Of a DNA stretch of 64,000 bases, positions 53,649-61,926 are shown piece after piece. Made by a program: the position numbers and the translations under genes. Source of the stretch: Aquimarina sp. AU474 (GTDB taxonomy: Bacteria > Bacteroidota > Bacteroidia > Flavobacteriales > Flavobacteriaceae); assembly GCF_900312815.1 (NCBI RefSeq), contig NZ_OMPE01000009.1, positions 1,054,001 through 1,118,000 on the forward strand, written 5' to 3'. The notes beneath the pieces are model-generated. The model saw only the letters and a program-made list of their open reading frames with translations, had not been told where the DNA came from and made no database searches. The stretch's first letter is position 1. Each line of letters starts with the position of its first letter.

Positions 53649-54794
53649 TTACCAACCAAAATCTTCTTTGATTTTATTTACTTTATCAAGCATATAATCC
53701 TTGGTAAGGAAAGCGACCTCGGCAAGTTGAAAACCATTTTCATAGGCTCTCATTGCTTTTTTGGGTTCTCCGGTTTGCTCATAAAACATACCTAGATAAT
53801 AATATCCTAGCATCACATCTGGATGTTCTTTTATAGCGAGTTTACCCAAAGGTTCTAATTCTTCCCACTTTTCTTTCTTTCCTATAGCGGTAGATACAGC
53901 AATAAAGTCGTTTACACGTATTTGACGCTTTATACCATATAATTGCTCGGTAGTTTTATACATATCAACCAAATGATCATATGTAGAAGTTTCTAACGGA
54001 AGCAATACGTCTTTGTATGTTTTTTTGCTTATTGGTCGGTACATTTCAAAAATCGCTTCAAGGGCTTTTGGAATACCTCTTCCTACCAACGTATAATGCG
54101 AAGACTCATCAAAATCATCAAAGAAATAATGCGTCTCGGCATTATCTACTTCCTTCATTTTTTCATCAAATTCTCGAACAGATTTTTTAATCCCCTCAGC
54201 ATCATTAGTTGCAGTAGCAAGATAATACCATATATCTGATGAAGTACTTAGTACATTTGAGATACGCTCCGCCATAGGAGGGGCAAGTTCTGGGCTCAAG
54301 CAAATATATCCTTGAAATATAGGATTGTCTTTAAATAAAAAATAATTTATATAATTAGCGGTATAATCATGCCCAACAATAATTTTTAATTGTGCCGTAC
54401 GATATGTTTGATTAAGATAAGGTACAAGTTCTTGTCCTATAAACTCAAAAAACTCTGCTCCTTTTTGAGAAGGAAGAAACTCTGCCACATCATACCTGCA
54501 ATCATCCTCTCTTGTTTTTGTTTGATTAACACCAACAACTATAGATTCTGGCATATCTTCCCAATATGAAAAGTAATCTACATTTCCTGCTACGGGTTCA
54601 AATAAATAATCTCCATCAAGAACTAAGATTAAAGGATAAGTCTTGTCAACATTTTTCTTGTAATTACGAGGCAGCTGAATTTTTAGCTGTCTACTTTGAT
54701 CTAATTTTATGGATCTGAATGATTCGTAAATAGCTTGACTATAACCCGAAGTAATAAAAATAAAGGCTATAATGAGAGTTATACTTTTTTTCAT
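53649..54794 (-). CDS. Secreted esterase-D-like alpha/beta-hydrolase fold protein lacking the Ser nucleophile
   Basis: 381 residues with a signal peptide (LIIAFIFITSGYSQ). The fold is of the esterase D/IroE type: LKIQLPRNYKKNVDKTYPLI, VLDGDYLF, ESIVVGVNQTKTREDD. The nucleophile elbow, normally GHSxGG, reads VGHDYTANYIN, with Asp143 where Ser is expected. The acid and His positions (DESSHYTLVGRG) remain. A C-terminal helical part (about 290-381) has a TPR-like unit, VMLGYYYLGMFYEQTGEPKK. It is either a non-hydrolytic member or uses a different nucleophile. It follows the flippase-like gene on the same strand. Confidence 0.78.
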   Translation of the reverse strand: MKKSITLIIAFIFITSGYSQAIYESFRSIKLDQSRQLKIQLPRNYKKNVDKTYPLILVLDGDYLFEPVAGNVDYFSYWEDMPESIVVGVNQTKTREDDCRYDVAEFLPSQKGAEFFEFIGQELVPYLNQTYRTAQLKIIVGHDYTANYINYFLFKDNPIFQGYICLSPELAPPMAERISNVLSTSSDIWYYLATATNDAEGIKKSVREFDEKMKEVDNAETHYFFDDFDESSHYTLVGRGIPKALEAIFEMYRPISKKTYKDVLLPLETSTYDHLVDMYKTTEQLYGIKRQIRVNDFIAVSTAIGKKEKWEELEPLGKLAIKEHPDVMLGYYYLGMFYEQTGEPKKAMRAYENGFQLAEVAFLTKDYMLDKVNKIKEDFGW

Positions 54795-54843
54795 AAGTAA
54801 TAAAGATTTAGGTTAAGCAAGGGACAATATATAAATTATTTCC

Positions 54844-55809
54844 TTATTTCTCTCTGTTTAAAATAGGTAGAAATAAAAACGATAACGCACCAACGATTAT
54901 ATTTATTGCGGTTTGAGATCCCCAAAGAATCCATCCAAAGGCTTCTCCAGCTGGTTTTTCAATATTAAACAACACCAAAATGGCCGCCGTAGCGATCGGA
55001 AAAGCCCCGATCCCACCATTGGTTGTTGACATAGCTATAGATCCCGCCACAAAAGTGGCCAGCAAAGGACCTATTGATAAGTGTGCTGTTTCTGGTACAG
55101 TAAATTTTATAACATAAAACATAGCGACATATAATACCCAAATAAGTACTGTGTGAAAGACAAATGCTCTTTTTTGTTTTAGTTTAGAAATGCTCTTTAT
55201 GCCTTCTAGAATACCTTCTCCAAAATTTTTAACCTTGACTAATATTGGGTTTTTGGATTTTCTGAGAATTCGTAAAAATAATACACCAAATACAATAGCA
55301 GTAATTAATAGTATAAGTATTACAAACGTATTTGTAATCTTTTCTTGTAGATAAGAGAATAAATCTTGAGACTGAAAAAATAAGGTGATGGCTATTATCA
55401 CCAATAGCATAATAGTATCGATAACTCTTTCTGATATAATTGTCCCGAAAGCCTTTTTGAAGGGGATTTTTTCATAAGTAGAAACAGTAGCACCACGTAA
55501 TACTTCTCCTGATCGTGGGATACCCATGTTTACTAAATATCCGGCCATAACAGCCATAAAACTGTTAGATAGCTTGATTTTATATCCTAATGGCTCTAAT
55601 AAAAACTTCCAACGATATGCTCTTGAGAGATGAGAAATAATCCCCATAAGAATAGACAGAATAACCCATTTAGGATCTGCTTGAGAAATATATTGAAGTG
55701 TTTTTTGTCTTTCTTCAGGAGAGGCAGACGAGATAGAATACCAAATTAAAAAAACTCCCAATGCTAGTGGGAGTATTATTTTAAGAAATTTTATAAGCTT
55801 AGGATTCAC
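54844..55809 (-). CDS. Flippase-like membrane protein (UPF0104/LPG_synthase_TM)
   Basis: A 321-residue inner-membrane protein with about eight membrane helices. The SISSASPEERQKTLQYISQA opening is followed by AYRWKFLLEPLGYKIKLSNS and FMAVMAGYLVNMGIPRSGEV, which is the conserved core. VAGSIAMSTTNGGIGAFPIA is another family segment. It is related to the transmembrane part of lysylphosphatidylglycerol synthase/flippase. No synthase domain is present, so the cargo is unknown. It follows panD by 3 bases, in the panC-panD operon. Confidence 0.85.
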   Translation of the reverse strand: MNPKLIKFLKIILPLALGVFLIWYSISSASPEERQKTLQYISQADPKWVILSILMGIISHLSRAYRWKFLLEPLGYKIKLSNSFMAVMAGYLVNMGIPRSGEVLRGATVSTYEKIPFKKAFGTIISERVIDTIMLLVIIAITLFFQSQDLFSYLQEKITNTFVILILLITAIVFGVLFLRILRKSKNPILVKVKNFGEGILEGIKSISKLKQKRAFVFHTVLIWVLYVAMFYVIKFTVPETAHLSIGPLLATFVAGSIAMSTTNGGIGAFPIATAAILVLFNIEKPAGEAFGWILWGSQTAINIIVGALSFLFLPILNREK

Positions 55810-55812
55810 TTT

Positions 55813-56163
55813 TTACTTTAGTAAATTATTTTCCTCATTTGGGAAAAGAAGTTTCGGTTTGAAGGTTTTGGCGTCTTCAATATCCATCATGGCATAAGTG
55901 ATTAGTATAAGCACGTCACCTTTGGCTACTTTTCGTGCTGCTGCACCATTAAGCGTAATTTCTCCACTATTTCTTGGGCCAGGAATTGCATATGTTTCTA
56001 ATCGTTCGCCATTATTATTGTTTACAATCTGTACTTTTTCACCTTCAACAATATTAGCAGCTTCCATAAGATCTTGATCAATGGTTATACTACCAATATA
56101 ATTTAGGTCGGCACCGGTAACTTTAACGCGATGAATTTTTGATTTTACTACGTGTACTAGCAT
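55813..56163 (-). CDS. panD: Aspartate 1-decarboxylase
   Basis: A 116-residue pyruvoyl enzyme making beta-alanine for pantothenate. Self-cleavage occurs at Gly24-Ser25 in [13 protein letters not shown], and Ser25 becomes the pyruvoyl group. Lys9 and the [20 protein letters not shown] segment complete the active site. Length is normal. It lies 19 bases downstream of panC on the same strand, so both supply the two steps to pantothenate. Confidence 0.96.
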   Translation of the reverse strand: MLVHVVKSKIHRVKVTGADLNYIGSITIDQDLMEAANIVEGEKVQIVNNNNGERLETYAIPGPRNSGEITLNGAAARKVAKGDVLILITYAMMDIEDAKTFKPKLLFPNEENNLLK

Positions 56164-56182
56164 GTTACAAAGTTAGTTATTT

Positions 56183-57031
56183 TTAGTTTAGGGCAATATT
56201 ATCTATGAGTCTTATTTTACCGGCAAATACTGCGATAAATGCTCGATATTTAGTGTCGTTGTCTTTTTTTGTGATCGATTTAAGATCTGATACCTTTGCA
56301 ATTTCAAAATATTCAAGTTCTAGAATTTCATTATTTTCAAATTGTTCTGATACCCATTCGTTTAACTTAATAACACTTTCTGTGCCAAAGTCTTTTTTTA
56401 CTTGTTTCAGTACCTTGTGAATTAAGGGAGCAGCTTCTAATTGTACTTCGGTAAGCCTTTTATTTCTTGAACTCAACGCCAATCCACTCGGTTCTCTATA
56501 TATCGGGCAGCCTACTATCTGTACTGACATTTTTTCAATTTCAACCAACTTCCTTACGATTTGAAGTTGTTGAAAATCTTTTTCGCCAAAATAAGCTCTT
56601 GATGGAGAAACAATTGTAAATAAATGTTTTAAAACTGTTCCCACGCCATCAAAATGACCGGGCCTAAATTTACCTTCCATTTCATTTTCTAGACCATCAA
56701 AATTATAAGATATCGAGGCCATTTGGGGTCCATATACTTCATTAGGAGTTGGAGCAAATACAATTATTTTATCAGATAAACCTGATAAAAGTTCCACATC
56801 AGAGTCCAAAGTTCTGGGGTATTTAACTAAATCTTCAGAATTATTAAATTGTGTGGGGTTTACAAAAACACTTACAACGGCTATATCATTTTCTTCGAGA
56901 GCCCTTTCTACTAGGGCGAGATGGCCTTTGTGTAAAGCTCCCATTGTAGGGATAAACCCTATGGTTTTCTTCTCTGTTTTGAATGTTGCAACATCCGTTA
57001 CTATGTCTAGTCTTTTTTCGTATACCTGCAT
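56183..57031 (-). CDS. panC: Pantothenate synthetase
   Basis: 282 residues from ATG 57031 (MQVYEKRLDIVTDVATFKTE); the frame opens at 57115, but that extension overlaps the promoter region and is not part of the family. It ligates pantoate and beta-alanine using ATP. The nucleotide-binding IPTMGALHKGHLALV (HIGH-like), FVNPTQFNNSEDL, YFGEKDFQQLQIVRKL and LALSSRNKRL segments are all present. First gene of the panC-panD-flippase-esterase-like group. Confidence 0.95.
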   Translation of the reverse strand: MQVYEKRLDIVTDVATFKTEKKTIGFIPTMGALHKGHLALVERALEENDIAVVSVFVNPTQFNNSEDLVKYPRTLDSDVELLSGLSDKIIVFAPTPNEVYGPQMASISYNFDGLENEMEGKFRPGHFDGVGTVLKHLFTIVSPSRAYFGEKDFQQLQIVRKLVEIEKMSVQIVGCPIYREPSGLALSSRNKRLTEVQLEAAPLIHKVLKQVKKDFGTESVIKLNEWVSEQFENNEILELEYFEIAKVSDLKSITKKDNDTKYRAFIAVFAGKIRLIDNIALN

Positions 57032-57053
57032 TGGGCTAAAACTTAAAGGCGTG

Positions 57054-57061
57054 CAAAAATA
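57054..57061 (-). promoter_or_regulatory. TAnnTTTG element of panC
   Basis: On the minus strand TATTTTTG reads toward panC and ends 22 bases before the start codon. The -33 TTG is not obvious. Confidence 0.4.
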
Positions 57062-57092
57062 AGATATTACTGGCAGACTGCATAAATTTTCG

Positions 57093-57100
57093 TAATTTTG
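57093..57100 (+). promoter_or_regulatory. TAnnTTTG element of the glycogen-synthase-like gene
   Basis: TAATTTTG reads rightward, 42 bases before ATG 57143. Together with the panC element it makes this a divergent promoter region. Confidence 0.4.
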
Positions 57101-57142
57101 CAAAATTAATTCCAAAAGGAAGACGATAAAATTATCGATTAT

Positions 57143-57952
57143 ATGAAAGATAAGAGGATATTGTATGTATCATCAGAAGTAATACCTTACCTGCCAGAGA
57201 CTGAAATTTCATCCATGTCTTTTGATGCACCAAGAATGGTAAATAGTAAAGGTGGTCAAATACGAATTTTTATGCCTAGATATGGCAATATCAATGAAAG
57301 AAGACATCAGTTGCATGAAGTAATTCGTCTTTCTGGGATGAATCTAGTAATTAATGATTTAGATATGCCTCTAATCATTAAAGTAGCTTCGATTCCAAAA
57401 GAACGTATGCAAGTCTATTTTATAGATAATGAAGATTACTTTAAAAGAAAGGCGACTTTGACAGATGAGGAAGGAAATTTATTTCCTGATAATGATGAAA
57501 GAGCGATCTTTTTTGCAAAAGGGGTTATAGAAACCGTTAAAAAATTAAACTGGTCTCCAGATGTTATCCATGTTCATGGTTGGTTGGCATCGCTTTTGCC
57601 TTTGTACCTAAAAAATTATTATGCTAATGAACCACTTTTTGGTCATAGTAAAATAGTTACTTCGGTGTATAATCGTGGATTCGATGGCACATTAGCCAAA
57701 AACATGATGGAGAAAGTGAAATTTGACGGAATTGAAGAAGGGAAAATCAATGACTTGGCAACACCATCATATGACAATTTGATGAAGGTTGCGATTGATA
57801 ATTCTGATGCCATTATAGTTGGTTCTGAACATATATCAGACGAACTATCAAATCATTTAAAAAGTATAGACCAACCAGTTTTAGAATATAAAAACCCAGA
57901 TGAATTTGCAGATGCTTACGAAGCTTTTTATCAAACAGAAGTGCTAGTATAG
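57143..57952 (+). CDS. Glycogen synthase N-terminal domain (GT5) only
   Basis: A 269-residue protein corresponding to the ADP-glucose-binding N-terminal half of GlgA. KRILYVSSEVIPYLPETEIS is the start and SPDVIHVHGWLASLLPLYLK is the typical DxxHxHxW segment. The normal KxGGL motif is replaced by PETEISSMS-SK, and the C-terminal GT1-like catalytic half is missing (full-length enzymes have about 480 residues). This short form is known in Bacteroidota. It may be regulatory or need a partner. It is followed by the DUF4270 protein and glmS. Confidence 0.82.
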   Translation: MKDKRILYVSSEVIPYLPETEISSMSFDAPRMVNSKGGQIRIFMPRYGNINERRHQLHEVIRLSGMNLVINDLDMPLIIKVASIPKERMQVYFIDNEDYFKRKATLTDEEGNLFPDNDERAIFFAKGVIETVKKLNWSPDVIHVHGWLASLLPLYLKNYYANEPLFGHSKIVTSVYNRGFDGTLAKNMMEKVKFDGIEEGKINDLATPSYDNLMKVAIDNSDAIIVGSEHISDELSNHLKSIDQPVLEYKNPDEFADAYEAFYQTEVLV

Positions 57953-57970
57953 GCAAAATGAATTTTTTTT

Positions 57971-59644
57971 ATGAAATTGAGAGACTTTTTAATTAAAGTA
58001 ACCGCTATAGTAGCTGTTATTTTTACTTTTTCATCATGTAATGATGATTTTAACTCGGTTGGTAGTGAAGTTCTTGGAGATGTTAATTTTCAAGACAAAC
58101 AATACACTGCTATTCCTATAGCGTATAACAGAAGTTTTGAACGAGTACAAACTTCGGGCTTACCAAATTATTTACTTGGAGTGTACAATGACCCTGTTTA
58201 TGGACAGTCTATTTATGGTATATTATCGCAGGTAGAACCAGAAAGATTCGATCCTGTTTATGGTGACAATGCCGTACTTGATAGTGTAGTTCTTAATATG
58301 CCTTATTTTAGTACGCAGACTAATGTCGAAACCAATGATGATGGCCAAATAGTTACTACCTATAGTTTAGATTCGATTTATGGTACGCAACCTTTTAGAT
58401 TATCGGTTTATAAGTCTAACTATTTTTTAAGAGATTTTAATCCTGATTCTAATGAAAGGCAGTTGTATTTTTCTGACGATGTGAATACCATTGAAACTAA
58501 TTTTGGAACAGAACTGAAAGAAGAATTGTTGTATACAGATGATGCTTTTATTCCTTCTGGAGAAGAATTAATTTTAAAAGGACCAGATGGAACTGATGAG
58601 GATACTGAAGAAGATATCACAAGATTTGCTCCAGCATTAAGGGTAAAACTTCCTGTCGATTTTTTTACGCAACAGTTTTTGGATAGAGAAGGAAATGCAG
58701 AGTTTAGTAATATAAATAATTTCAGAAACTTTTTTAGAGGTATTTATTTCAAAGCCGAATCTGTTAATAATACAGGGAATCTTTTGGCTTTGGATATGAC
58801 TAATGCGGATATAACATTGTTTTATACTTTCGAAAAAGTAGATACCGCAGATGAAGATGAAGATGGTAGTAATACTGATATTGTTGAAGATCAAGCTACA
58901 TTAAGATTATCATTTTCGAATAATATAATAAATGCGATAGACACACAATTAAATCCAACAATAGCAGAAGAAGTAAGAATAGAAAATCAAGACCTCGTTA
59001 ATGGTGAAGAAAATTTGTACCTAAAAGGAGGAGATGGATCACTTGCTATTATTGATTTGTTTAGTGGAGATGTTCTTAATGAAAATGATGAATTAGAAAA
59101 TGAGTTAGAATTTTTGCAAAGACAAAATTGGTTGATTAATGATGCTTCAATTAAGCTCTATATTAATCAAGACTTGATGACTTCTGGAGATACGGAACCA
59201 GAAAGAATTTTTATATATAATTTAGAAACAGATGATGTGTTGCTAGATTATAGGCGTGATTTTACAATAAATGAAGAGAGCCCTGTAAATTCTATAACCG
59301 ATCATCTTGGAAGAATTTCTCGAGGTTCTGATGAGCGAGGAGAGTTTTATAAAATAAGAATAACAAGTCATATCAATGACCTTTTAAAAGGTGATATAGA
59401 TAATGCAAAATTAGGTCTTTCAGTTTCTCAAAACGTGAATATACTTAGTAATGCAGATGGTTTTGCCTTTTCAAGAAGTGATGAAACCGACCCCAGCAGT
59501 GATATTAATTTAGAAGAAAAAACCACCCCCTTCTCTTCTGTAATTTCCCATGAAGGAACTATCCTTTATGGAAACGGACAAAACGTTCCGGAAGATAAAC
59601 GTTTAAAACTTGATATTTTTTATACTGAATCAAACGACAACTAA
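57971..59644 (+). CDS. DUF4270 family lipoprotein
   Basis: 557 residues with a lipoprotein signal, IVAVIFTFSSC (Cys23). The mature part is a large beta-rich domain of the DUF4270 family, with DDFNSVGSEVLGDVNFQDKQ near the start, a LPNYLLGVYNDPVYGQSIYG segment (a signature stretch), and RIYIN-like strands (KLYINQDLM) in the C-terminal third. Its function is not established; it is an outer-membrane-associated lipoprotein in flavobacteria. It starts 18 bases after the glgA-like gene and ends 12 bases before glmS, so all three are probably one transcript. Confidence 0.82.
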   Translation: MKLRDFLIKVTAIVAVIFTFSSCNDDFNSVGSEVLGDVNFQDKQYTAIPIAYNRSFERVQTSGLPNYLLGVYNDPVYGQSIYGILSQVEPERFDPVYGDNAVLDSVVLNMPYFSTQTNVETNDDGQIVTTYSLDSIYGTQPFRLSVYKSNYFLRDFNPDSNERQLYFSDDVNTIETNFGTELKEELLYTDDAFIPSGEELILKGPDGTDEDTEEDITRFAPALRVKLPVDFFTQQFLDREGNAEFSNINNFRNFFRGIYFKAESVNNTGNLLALDMTNADITLFYTFEKVDTADEDEDGSNTDIVEDQATLRLSFSNNIINAIDTQLNPTIAEEVRIENQDLVNGEENLYLKGGDGSLAIIDLFSGDVLNENDELENELEFLQRQNWLINDASIKLYINQDLMTSGDTEPERIFIYNLETDDVLLDYRRDFTINEESPVNSITDHLGRISRGSDERGEFYKIRITSHINDLLKGDIDNAKLGLSVSQNVNILSNADGFAFSRSDETDPSSDINLEEKTTPFSSVISHEGTILYGNGQNVPEDKRLKLDIFYTESNDN

Positions 59645-59656
59645 AAAAAACAAATC

Positions 59657-61504
59657 ATGTGTGGAATTGTAGGGTATATAGGTCATAGGGAGGCTTATCC
59701 AATTATCTTAAAAGGGTTAAAAAGATTAGAATATAGAGGGTATGATTCTGCAGGAATTGCTCTTTATGATGGTAGTGATATTAAATTATCAAAAACTAAA
59801 GGTAAAGTAGCTGATCTCGAAGAGAGGTTGGAAAAAGAAATTTCCACAAAAGGAACTATCGGAATAGGACATACCAGATGGGCAACCCACGGAGTGCCTA
59901 ATGATGTAAATTCTCATCCTCATTATTCGAACTCTGGAAACTTGGTTATTATTCATAATGGAATCATTGAAAATTATGAGTCTCTTAGGAAAGAATTATC
60001 AAATAGAGGATATACGTTTAAATCAGAAACTGATACCGAGGTATTAGTTAATTTGATTGAGGATGTAAAAACTAAAGAGAATGTAAAACTAGGTAAGGCA
60101 GTTCAAATTGCATTAAACCAGACGATTGGCGCTTACGCTATTGCAGTGTTCGATAAGCAGAAACCAGATGAAATCGTAGTGGCAAGATTAGGAAGCCCTC
60201 TTGCAATAGGTGTTGGCGAAGATGAGTATTTTATCGCATCTGATGCTTCTCCATTTATTGAATATACAAACAATGCAATTTATCTGGAAGATGGTGAGAT
60301 GGCAATTGTTAGAAGAAATAAAGGAGTAAAAGTTAGAAAGATACAGGATGACAGTCTTGTTGATCCTTATCAACAAGAACTGCAGATTAATCTTGAACAA
60401 ATAGAAAAGGGCGGATACGACCATTTCATGCTTAAGGAAATATATGAGCAACCTAACGCAATAAGTGATACGTATAGAGGAAGAATGCGTGTGGCTGAAG
60501 GAATTATAAAAATGGCCGGTATCGATGATAATCTTGCCAAACTTCTAAATGCAAAACGTATTCTTATTATAGCATGTGGTACTTCTTGGCATGCTGGTTT
60601 GGTAGCAGAGTATATTTTTGAAGAACTGGTTAGGATACCTGTAGAGGTAGAATATGCTTCTGAATTTAGATACCGTAATCCTGTAGTACATCAAGATGAT
60701 GTTGTGATAGCTATTTCACAAAGTGGAGAGACTGCGGATACTATGGCGGCTATCAAATTGGCAAAGGAAAAAGGAGCTTTTGTGTTTGGGGTGTGTAATG
60801 TGGTTGGTTCTTCAATATCTAGAGAGACGCATGCAGGTGCATATACACATGCTGGACCAGAAATTGGTGTTGCTTCTACAAAGGCATTTACAACTCAAAT
60901 TACAGTTTTATCATTAATAGCTTTAAAATTAGCAGAAAGAAAAGGTACTATTACGAATAGTGATTTTTATTATTACCTGCAGGAACTTGAAAGAATTCCA
61001 GAAAAAGTAAAACAAGCTTTAGAATCTAATGATCACATCAAAGATATAGCAGATACATATAAAGATGCTAAAAACTTTTTGTATTTGGGTAGGGGTTATA
61101 ATTTCCCTGTAGCGCTAGAAGGAGCCTTAAAACTTAAGGAGATTTCATATATTCATGCCGAGGGTTATCCTGCTGCAGAAATGAAACATGGACCTATAGC
61201 ACTTATTGATGAACATATGCCCGTTGTAGTTATTGCTACCAAAAAAGGACATTATGAAAAAGTGGTAAGTAATATCCAAGAGATAAAATCCAGAAAAGGA
61301 AAAATCATAGGGATAGTTACCGAAGGAGATGTTACAGTAAAAGGATTGGCTGATCATGTTATAGAGATACCAGAAACGATAGAGTTTTTAACTCCGCTTC
61401 TTACTACAATACCATTGCAACTATTGTCTTATCATATTGCGGTAATGTTGGATAAAAACGTGGATCAACCTAGAAATTTAGCAAAATCTGTTACAGTAGA
61501 GTAA
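59657..61504 (+). CDS. glmS: Glutamine--fructose-6-phosphate aminotransferase (isomerizing)
   Basis: A 615-residue enzyme making glucosamine 6-phosphate, the entry to cell-wall amino sugars. Cys2 becomes the N-terminal nucleophile (MCGIVGYIGHREAYPIILKG). GHTRWATHGVPND and IHNGIIENYESLR line the glutaminase site. Two SIS domains (about 290-430 and 460-595) carry ACGTSWHAGLVAEY and the second sugar loop, SYIHAEGYPAAEMKHGPIAL. The C-terminal LAKSVTVE is fully conserved. No glmS riboswitch is seen in the 12-base gap. Third gene of the operon. Confidence 0.97.
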   Translation: MCGIVGYIGHREAYPIILKGLKRLEYRGYDSAGIALYDGSDIKLSKTKGKVADLEERLEKEISTKGTIGIGHTRWATHGVPNDVNSHPHYSNSGNLVIIHNGIIENYESLRKELSNRGYTFKSETDTEVLVNLIEDVKTKENVKLGKAVQIALNQTIGAYAIAVFDKQKPDEIVVARLGSPLAIGVGEDEYFIASDASPFIEYTNNAIYLEDGEMAIVRRNKGVKVRKIQDDSLVDPYQQELQINLEQIEKGGYDHFMLKEIYEQPNAISDTYRGRMRVAEGIIKMAGIDDNLAKLLNAKRILIIACGTSWHAGLVAEYIFEELVRIPVEVEYASEFRYRNPVVHQDDVVIAISQSGETADTMAAIKLAKEKGAFVFGVCNVVGSSISRETHAGAYTHAGPEIGVASTKAFTTQITVLSLIALKLAERKGTITNSDFYYYLQELERIPEKVKQALESNDHIKDIADTYKDAKNFLYLGRGYNFPVALEGALKLKEISYIHAEGYPAAEMKHGPIALIDEHMPVVVIATKKGHYEKVVSNIQEIKSRKGKIIGIVTEGDVTVKGLADHVIEIPETIEFLTPLLTTIPLQLLSYHIAVMLDKNVDQPRNLAKSVTVE

Positions 61505-61527
61505 TTGGATTTTTCTTAAACATAAAG

Positions 61528-61560
61528 AAAAAGACTGTCATTTTTTGATAGTCTTTTTTT
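61528..61560 (+). terminator. Terminator of glmS
   Basis: AAAAAGACTGTCA / TGATAGTCTTTTT (61528-61540, 61546-61558; one G-U pair) with a short T-rich loop and a longer T-tract. It ends the operon. Confidence 0.85.
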
Positions 61561-61830
61561 ATTGCTTTCCTCTTAATTATTTACCATAAAATAAGTCAAA
61601 TGAGCAGTATTACTTATGCTAGTTTTTGGTTTACGGCTTTTACGCAAAATTATTATGCAACAAAGTTTTAGAGGTCAAAAGCCGAAACACTTTAGCTCTA
61701 GTTAAATATAATTATCTTATTTACAAGTTATTAACTTGATTAATTATGTTAAAATTATGATTTTTTAACACTTATTAATAGTTTAAAAACCGTTGAAAAA
61801 CACTCTTTTTACGACAAAAAACATTTTTTT

Positions 61831-61852
61831 CTTTTTTGTTTAAACAAAAAAG
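61831..61852. repeat. 22-base perfect palindrome before the TonB receptor
   Basis: Centre GTTTAAAC, flanked on both sides by six T/A and a terminal C/G. It lies just upstream of the TAGTTTCG -7-like element, in the operator position. Confidence 0.6.
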
Positions 61853-61878
61853 TTTAGTTTCGCACCCCGAATATAATA

Positions 61879-61898
61879 TTCCTATGCATGCATAGGAA
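61879..61898 (+). repeat. 20-base perfect palindrome in the receptor leader
   Basis: TTCCTATGCATGCATAGGAA reads identically on both strands. In RNA it would form a stem with almost no loop, so a protein-binding DNA operator is at least as likely. It ends 28 bases before the ATG. Confidence 0.6.
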
Positions 61899-61926
61899 AT
61901 CAACTTAATTATAAACTAATCTACTT

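Larger units (their letters stand above)
61561..61926. other. TonB receptor upstream region with two palindromes
   Basis: There is no ORF. The stretch holds the 22-base palindrome at 61831-61852, the -7-like TAGTTTCG at 61855-61862 and the 20-base palindrome at 61879-61898 before the receptor ATG at 61927. Confidence 0.5.

Noticed and set aside
57032-57115. N-terminal extension of panC
   Set aside because: It covers the divergent promoter region, and the PanC fold starts at MQVYEKRL (57031).
59645-59656. glmS riboswitch/ribozyme
   Set aside because: Only 12 bases separate the DUF4270 gene from glmS, too short for the ribozyme.
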